Below are positions 8,381 through 11,414 of a stretch of 11,414 bases of DNA, piece by piece; within the stretch, counting starts at the first letter, position 1, and each line of letters starts with the position of its first letter. This DNA is from a bacterium (GTDB lineage Bacteria > Bacillota > Clostridia > Lachnospirales > Lachnospiraceae), in the NCBI GenBank assembly GCA_004562765.1, contig SFRL01000068.1, positions 1-11,414 on the forward strand, read 5' to 3'. The position numbers and the translations under genes are program-made. The notes beneath the pieces are model-generated. The model did not search any database. It worked only from the letters and a program-made list of their open reading frames with translations, and was not told where the DNA came from.

Positions 8381-9536
8381 GTATATCTTTACTGGAAAAA
8401 TCCGTCACTTTCAAAAATGTGATTCAGTTCGTCGTTGCTGGCACACCGGGAGACCTTGTCGCGGATGGAACTCTTGGACATATCCAGACGGAATGCCTTT
8501 TCCCGACCAACAGAGTCTCTCTGCATCCGGATCAACTGAATCCGCCCAACGCCAGGATTCTGCCGGGCATACTCAGCAAATCCCTTTGCCTTCCCCAGAT
8601 TGTCCACCCTCGTCGGATCATGCGGTTCCAGAATATCAACGACATAATCAGGACCATCACGCCGGATAATCAGAAAATCCGGGTAGGTCGGCTTTGTCTC
8701 CCCATCGATCTCATAGGGGATGCAGAGCGCCCATGATCCTCTCGAAGGATTACGTAGCCAGCATACGAAATCCTCCTGCTGTTCCTCCTCGGCTATGACC
8801 TTGCGCTCCCAGCCGTTCAGGTTGATCAGCGCTGTACCTGAATCATCCACGAACAGATGATTGCTGTACAAACGTCCCTCGGATTCATGAGGAACGCGGA
8901 TAGTCTCAGGAAGTCGGAAGTTATGCTTACTGACGATATCGCCATCGGAGACAATATCATCATATTTCTTCTTGAACCGCTCCGGCAACGTGACAGTGCG
9001 GCGACGGTTGGCGTCATTCAGATCGTGGAACTTCTCTCTGGCATAGACGTTGAGAGCATCCATACAATCTGTGTTTGCCGCAAAAATGATGACATGGATT
9101 TTCAGATTGAGAACTTCATCATCGTTGTAGTAGCGGTTCACATAGGCATTCGCAACTCCTTCATTACCGAGACGCGTTTCTGCCAGTCGAAATTGACGCT
9201 CGATATCAGTATCCGTTGTAGAAAACAGATCATGGATAGAGTAGTCGTCAATCGACCGTCCAAACACATCAAAAATCTGAGCATTCAGCTTGAACTGCAG
9301 CACCTGTCCGGCAAGGATATCATACATATTGCTCTGCTTCAACATCTCAATATGCTCATGAATCGTCTTTGTAATGTCAGCAATGACATGCTCCTTGGCG
9401 TCCATATCAATTCGTGTCTGCGTAAGGAAACGCGCCAACGCGTACATTGATTTCAGGTAATCTGTGATGCGCACTCTGCGGACATTGTACGTCAGAAGGC
9501 CTGCGTCGTTGATTGCTTTCACGACAGCTTCGCGGT

Positions 9537-9830
9537 CAATGTCAGGATGATCCGGAACCGGTGCTGCAGGAGGTTCAGCGCTCGTTGTCGGCTGAAAAAT
9601 GGGTGGTTGTGTGGTTTGTGTCGGTTGCGCAGGTTCCTGATAAGGAGCGGACGGCTCCCGGACAGCAGGCGTAGAGCCACCGACGACTGTCCCGGAAGCA
9701 GGCTGATAAGTCGTCTGTTCTGCTGGCGCTTCACTGGATGTGGGCTCTGGCGTTTCTGCTTCACCGGGATTCATTATATCGAAGATCGTCAGCTGTCCCG
9801 GTGTCTGAGAACGTTCTCTTCCCGGCTGGC
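9537..9830 (-). other. Proline/threonine/glutamine-rich linker in the helicase remnant
   Basis: About 95 codons between the second motor domain and the C-terminal domain are dominated by P, T, Q, A, S and E, for example QPTQTTQPPIFQPTTSAEPP. There is no predicted fold, so it is likely a flexible tether separating motor and C-terminal domains. Such linkers evolve fast and could serve as a strain-level marker. Confidence 0.65.
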
Positions 9831-10385
9831 GCGGCGCAGTCTGATAGGTGGGCCGCAAACTCAGCGTATCATAGTTGGCGCTGCCCATTTCTTCAGCTTC
9901 AACATCAGTGGGTATGGTCGCGCCTTCTTCATCCTGTAGTGCTTTTACAACATCATACACGGTGGTCTCACTGAACTGCGGCAGATAAAGATGCACGTCG
10001 TTCAGCGTTTCATCGACATTGATATGCTGCTGGGTAGGTGTACGCACCATTCTTCCGAGAAGCTGAGCAATATAGGTATAATCCACGGCACGACGGAAAG
10101 ACATCATGGTCTCCGCTCTGGGGCAGTCCCAGCCGGTGGAGAGCGTTTCTTTGAAGAAAACGACCTTGATGCGCTTGTCATCTGCAATGCGGGACGGCTC
10201 ACAATACGGCACGTCCAGACCGCCAATCTGGATGGTAGAAGTTCCTTCACCAAAAGCATGAACAACTTGGCCTTCCAAGAATCGGTCTCCCAGACGTTCC
10301 TCAATGATCCGCAGGCATTCATCCAGATCTGTTGTGGAAATCTGATGTGCGGTACCGTTTTGCACCTGAATAACAAAGATCGGAT

Positions 10386-10508
10386 TTACCTGTCCATAGT
10401 GCTGCTCGTAGCAATACTGGTACTGCGGTAATTACCAAGCGCAGTCGCAACGCTTTGACGCAGTCTGGCAAGCGCCGTCTTCTGGAACGGGAATAACTCA
10501 ACTTTCAT
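10386..10508 (-). other. N-terminal 40-codon stump of the helicase gene
   Basis: This is the part still translatable from the genuine start codon. About 30 residues are native and about 10 are out-of-frame residues past the junction, ending at TAA. It is the direct evidence that the downstream frame no longer joins the native start. It contains only the Q-motif-like opening (LFPFQ) and cannot function as a helicase. Confidence 0.8.
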
Positions 10509-10514
10509 ATTCGC

Positions 10515-11315
10515 TTACCTCCTTGCTGCGTTGATACGGAAATTGTCGAGATAGTCCCGGTAGAGCTGGTAGCTTTCCTTGACATCCAGTCCGGCGATCA
10601 TATCACGATAGCCAGATTCTGAATCTGTGATGATGAACACAGTCTCAATCTCCGGGTGCTCATCCAGTTTCTCGGCAAAAGTCAAATACTCTTTCTCATC
10701 CACCAGCACGGCGAACTTGTTCTCCGGCAGGATAAGCATGTCCAATTGGTCATCACCAATGGTCGGGCAGGCACCATGCGCACCGGCCTTCATCCACAAC
10801 GTGGGCAGCATTTCTTTGAACTGCCTGCCCAGCGCGACGGCGTTTTTGTCAAGGAAGCCAAGCTTGAAGAATGCTGCGTTTGCTTTAAAGCCGTCTGACA
10901 TGGGAATATCACTGCCGAGATAGTTGCCCTTGAGCGGATTACCGTTCACGTCGTGTCCCTCGATGGAGCAGACGGTGCGTGGCCATGTTACATAATGGGC
11001 AATACCGAGCTTTTCCCACTCCGGATCGCCAGACTGGTAGCCTTGGGCGGAGAGGGCCTTGGCCTCGTCTGCCGACACTTCGTTATTCGTGACCATAATA
11101 CAGCGACGATGACCGCAATCTTCGGCATTGAGAAGATTGACAGCGTGGAGGGTTGTGCCGGAACCAGCAAAAAAGTCAACAATGAGGGCATTGGGTTTAT
11201 TGGCAACAAAAAAGCGAATAGTGTCTTGTACCGCATAAAGCGATTTAGGAAAAGAAAAACGGCGATCATGAAAAATACCATTAAGTAAAGAAGTCCCATA
11301 TTCGCTTGCGGAATG
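10515..11315 (-). pseudogene. C-terminal part of a beta-type N6-adenine DNA methyltransferase, cut by an insertion sequence
   Basis: About 267 codons remain. FPKSLYAVQDTIRFF leads into VDFFAGSGTTLHAV, the FxGxG motif that binds S-adenosylmethionine, followed by RRCIMVTNNE and a long C-terminal part ending DNFRINAARR. In beta-class adenine methylases, including type III Mod-like enzymes, the catalytic (D/N)PPY motif lies before this SAM motif, so it would be in the missing upstream part. Recognisable methylase sequence reaches about 11303-11312. Beyond it the frame continues into the insertion sequence, so a start near 11405 is an artefact. It is the first remaining gene of the operon, 6 nt before the helicase ATG. 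In an intact system it would mark self DNA by adenine methylation. Whether the 5' half survives on the far side of the insertion cannot be seen here. A fragment without the PPY motif should be inactive. Confidence 0.82.
10517..10524 (-). promoter_or_regulatory. Ribosome binding site of the helicase gene, inside the methylase end
   Basis: AAGGAGGT on the minus strand overlaps the last codons and the TAA stop of the methyltransferase and lies 8 nt before the ATG at 10508. The strong match and the overlap point to translational coupling of the two genes and confirm 10508 as the native helicase start. Confidence 0.75.
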
Positions 11316-11380
11316 GAGCCTGTGAAAAAAACTCTGTAAAAGATGAAAACCAAGGCCTTCTGTGATAAGATAAAAAACAT

Positions 11381-11386
11381 AGGAGG
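11381..11386 (+). promoter_or_regulatory. Ribosome binding site of the transposase
   Basis: A perfect AGGAGG lies 8 nt before the ATG at 11395 on the plus strand. It supports a real plus-strand gene beginning here. Confidence 0.6.
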
Positions 11387-11394
11387 CCTGAATT

Positions 11395-11414
11395 ATGGCG
11401 AACAAGAAGAAAGA
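11395..11414 (+). CDS. Putative transposase, first six codons only
   Basis: ATG at 11395 begins MANKKK and continues beyond the right edge. A strong ribosome binding site precedes it, and it sits about 80 bp inside the element end that interrupts the methylase. A lysine-rich start after a short leader fits several transposase families. Family and length cannot be told from six codons; the transposase call rests on context. Confidence 0.5.

Larger units (their letters stand above)
8389..10508 (-). pseudogene. Type III restriction-like DEAD/DEAH helicase with internal deletion and frameshift
   Basis: The true start is the ATG at 10508, giving MKVELFPFQKTALARLRQS, the normal opening of this helicase family. 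That frame ends at a TAA at 10386-10388 after 40 codons. In another frame, from about 10422, the sequence resumes mid-gene with YQYCYEQHYGQVNPIFVIQV and stays open to 8389. The first RecA domain, which should hold Walker A and the DEAH box, is therefore missing, about 0.9 kb by family expectation. What remains includes the second motor domain (FKETLSTGWDCPRAETMMSF, QLLGRMVRTP), a Pro/Thr/Gln-rich linker, and a C-terminal part with a nuclease-like PDFLII...VVDILEPH element, where a usual ExK lysine is not evident. An initiation codon exists at 10365 (GTG), but I see no ribosome binding site. In an intact locus this would be the restriction/translocase partner of the methylase. Loss of ATPase activity is confidently inferred. 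Confidence 0.85.
11316..11414 (+). mobile_element. Left end of an insertion sequence, possibly IS256 family
   Basis: Methylase sequence stops at about 11312. Then comes a stretch (GAGCCTGTGAAAAAAACTCTGT, in two parts 11316-11328 and 11329-11337) resembling the GTGTAAAA-bearing ends of IS256-type elements, followed by a short leader and a plus-strand gene start. The exact boundary is uncertain by several bases, because the second terminal repeat and the target duplication lie outside the window. The insertion is antisense to the operon. Confidence 0.55.

Noticed and set aside
8251..8736. Plus-strand 161-codon open frame across the helicase/SNF2 boundary
   Set aside because: It spans the end of one minus-strand gene and the start of another, with no family features; a chance frame.
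1354..11315. Canonical DISARM, BREX or simple type III R-M system
   Set aside because: No DrmA/DrmB/DrmC, PglZ or BrxC-like gene is visible, and a plain type III system would not carry the SNF2 and GHKL genes.
11316..11405. N-terminal extension of the methylase frame up to a TTG near 11405
   Set aside because: These codons lie in the insertion sequence end, antisense to its gene start, and do not look like methylase sequence.
1..11414. CRISPR array, tRNA or rRNA genes
   Set aside because: No regularly spaced identical repeats with spacers and no recognisable tRNA or rRNA sequence were seen on reading both strands.

Overview
This window looks like a Gram-positive, Clostridia-type (probably gut Firmicutes) accessory island. 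The grounds are strong AGGAGG-like ribosome binding sites, tightly packed operon genes, and a large serine recombinase of the kind common in clostridial integrative elements. This assignment is inference from style, not from a phylogenetic marker. All substantial coding is on the minus strand, so the operon reads from right to left. No tRNA, rRNA or CRISPR array was seen.

Right end (about 11316-11414): the left end of an insertion sequence, with the first codons of a plus-strand transposase at 11395. It cuts the first operon gene, a beta-type adenine DNA methyltransferase. Only the C-terminal part with the SAM-binding FAGSG motif remains here (10515-11315). Next is a type III restriction-like DEAD/DEAH helicase (8389-10508). 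It keeps its start codon and first ~30 residues and then, after a large internal deletion and a frame change near 10420-10436, continues from the second motor domain to the C-terminus. Walker A and the DEAH box are gone.

Centre: two very large genes that appear intact. One is a SNF2/HepA-like helicase with an N-terminal Swt1-type HEPN domain (4789-8364). The other is a sacsin/Hsp90-like GHKL ATPase with a C-terminal cysteine cluster (1354-4785). Gaps along the operon are 3 to 24 nt, and at least two starts look translationally coupled.

Left part: a 44-codon ORF with a good ribosome binding site (1179-1313), which may be the stump of a further operon gene. It is followed by three ~20-bp direct repeats, a nested inverted repeat and an intrinsic terminator (1018-1056). 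Beyond these is a large serine recombinase (1 to about 1014) that lacks its N-terminal catalytic region and runs off the left edge.

Methylase + helicase + HEPN-SNF2 helicase + Hsp90-like ATPase is best read as a multi-gene anti-phage defence locus, DISARM/BREX-like in flavour but without the hallmark genes of either visible. In this copy the methylase/helicase half is broken while the SNF2/GHKL half is open. It may be a decaying system, or a two-gene remnant that still does something.
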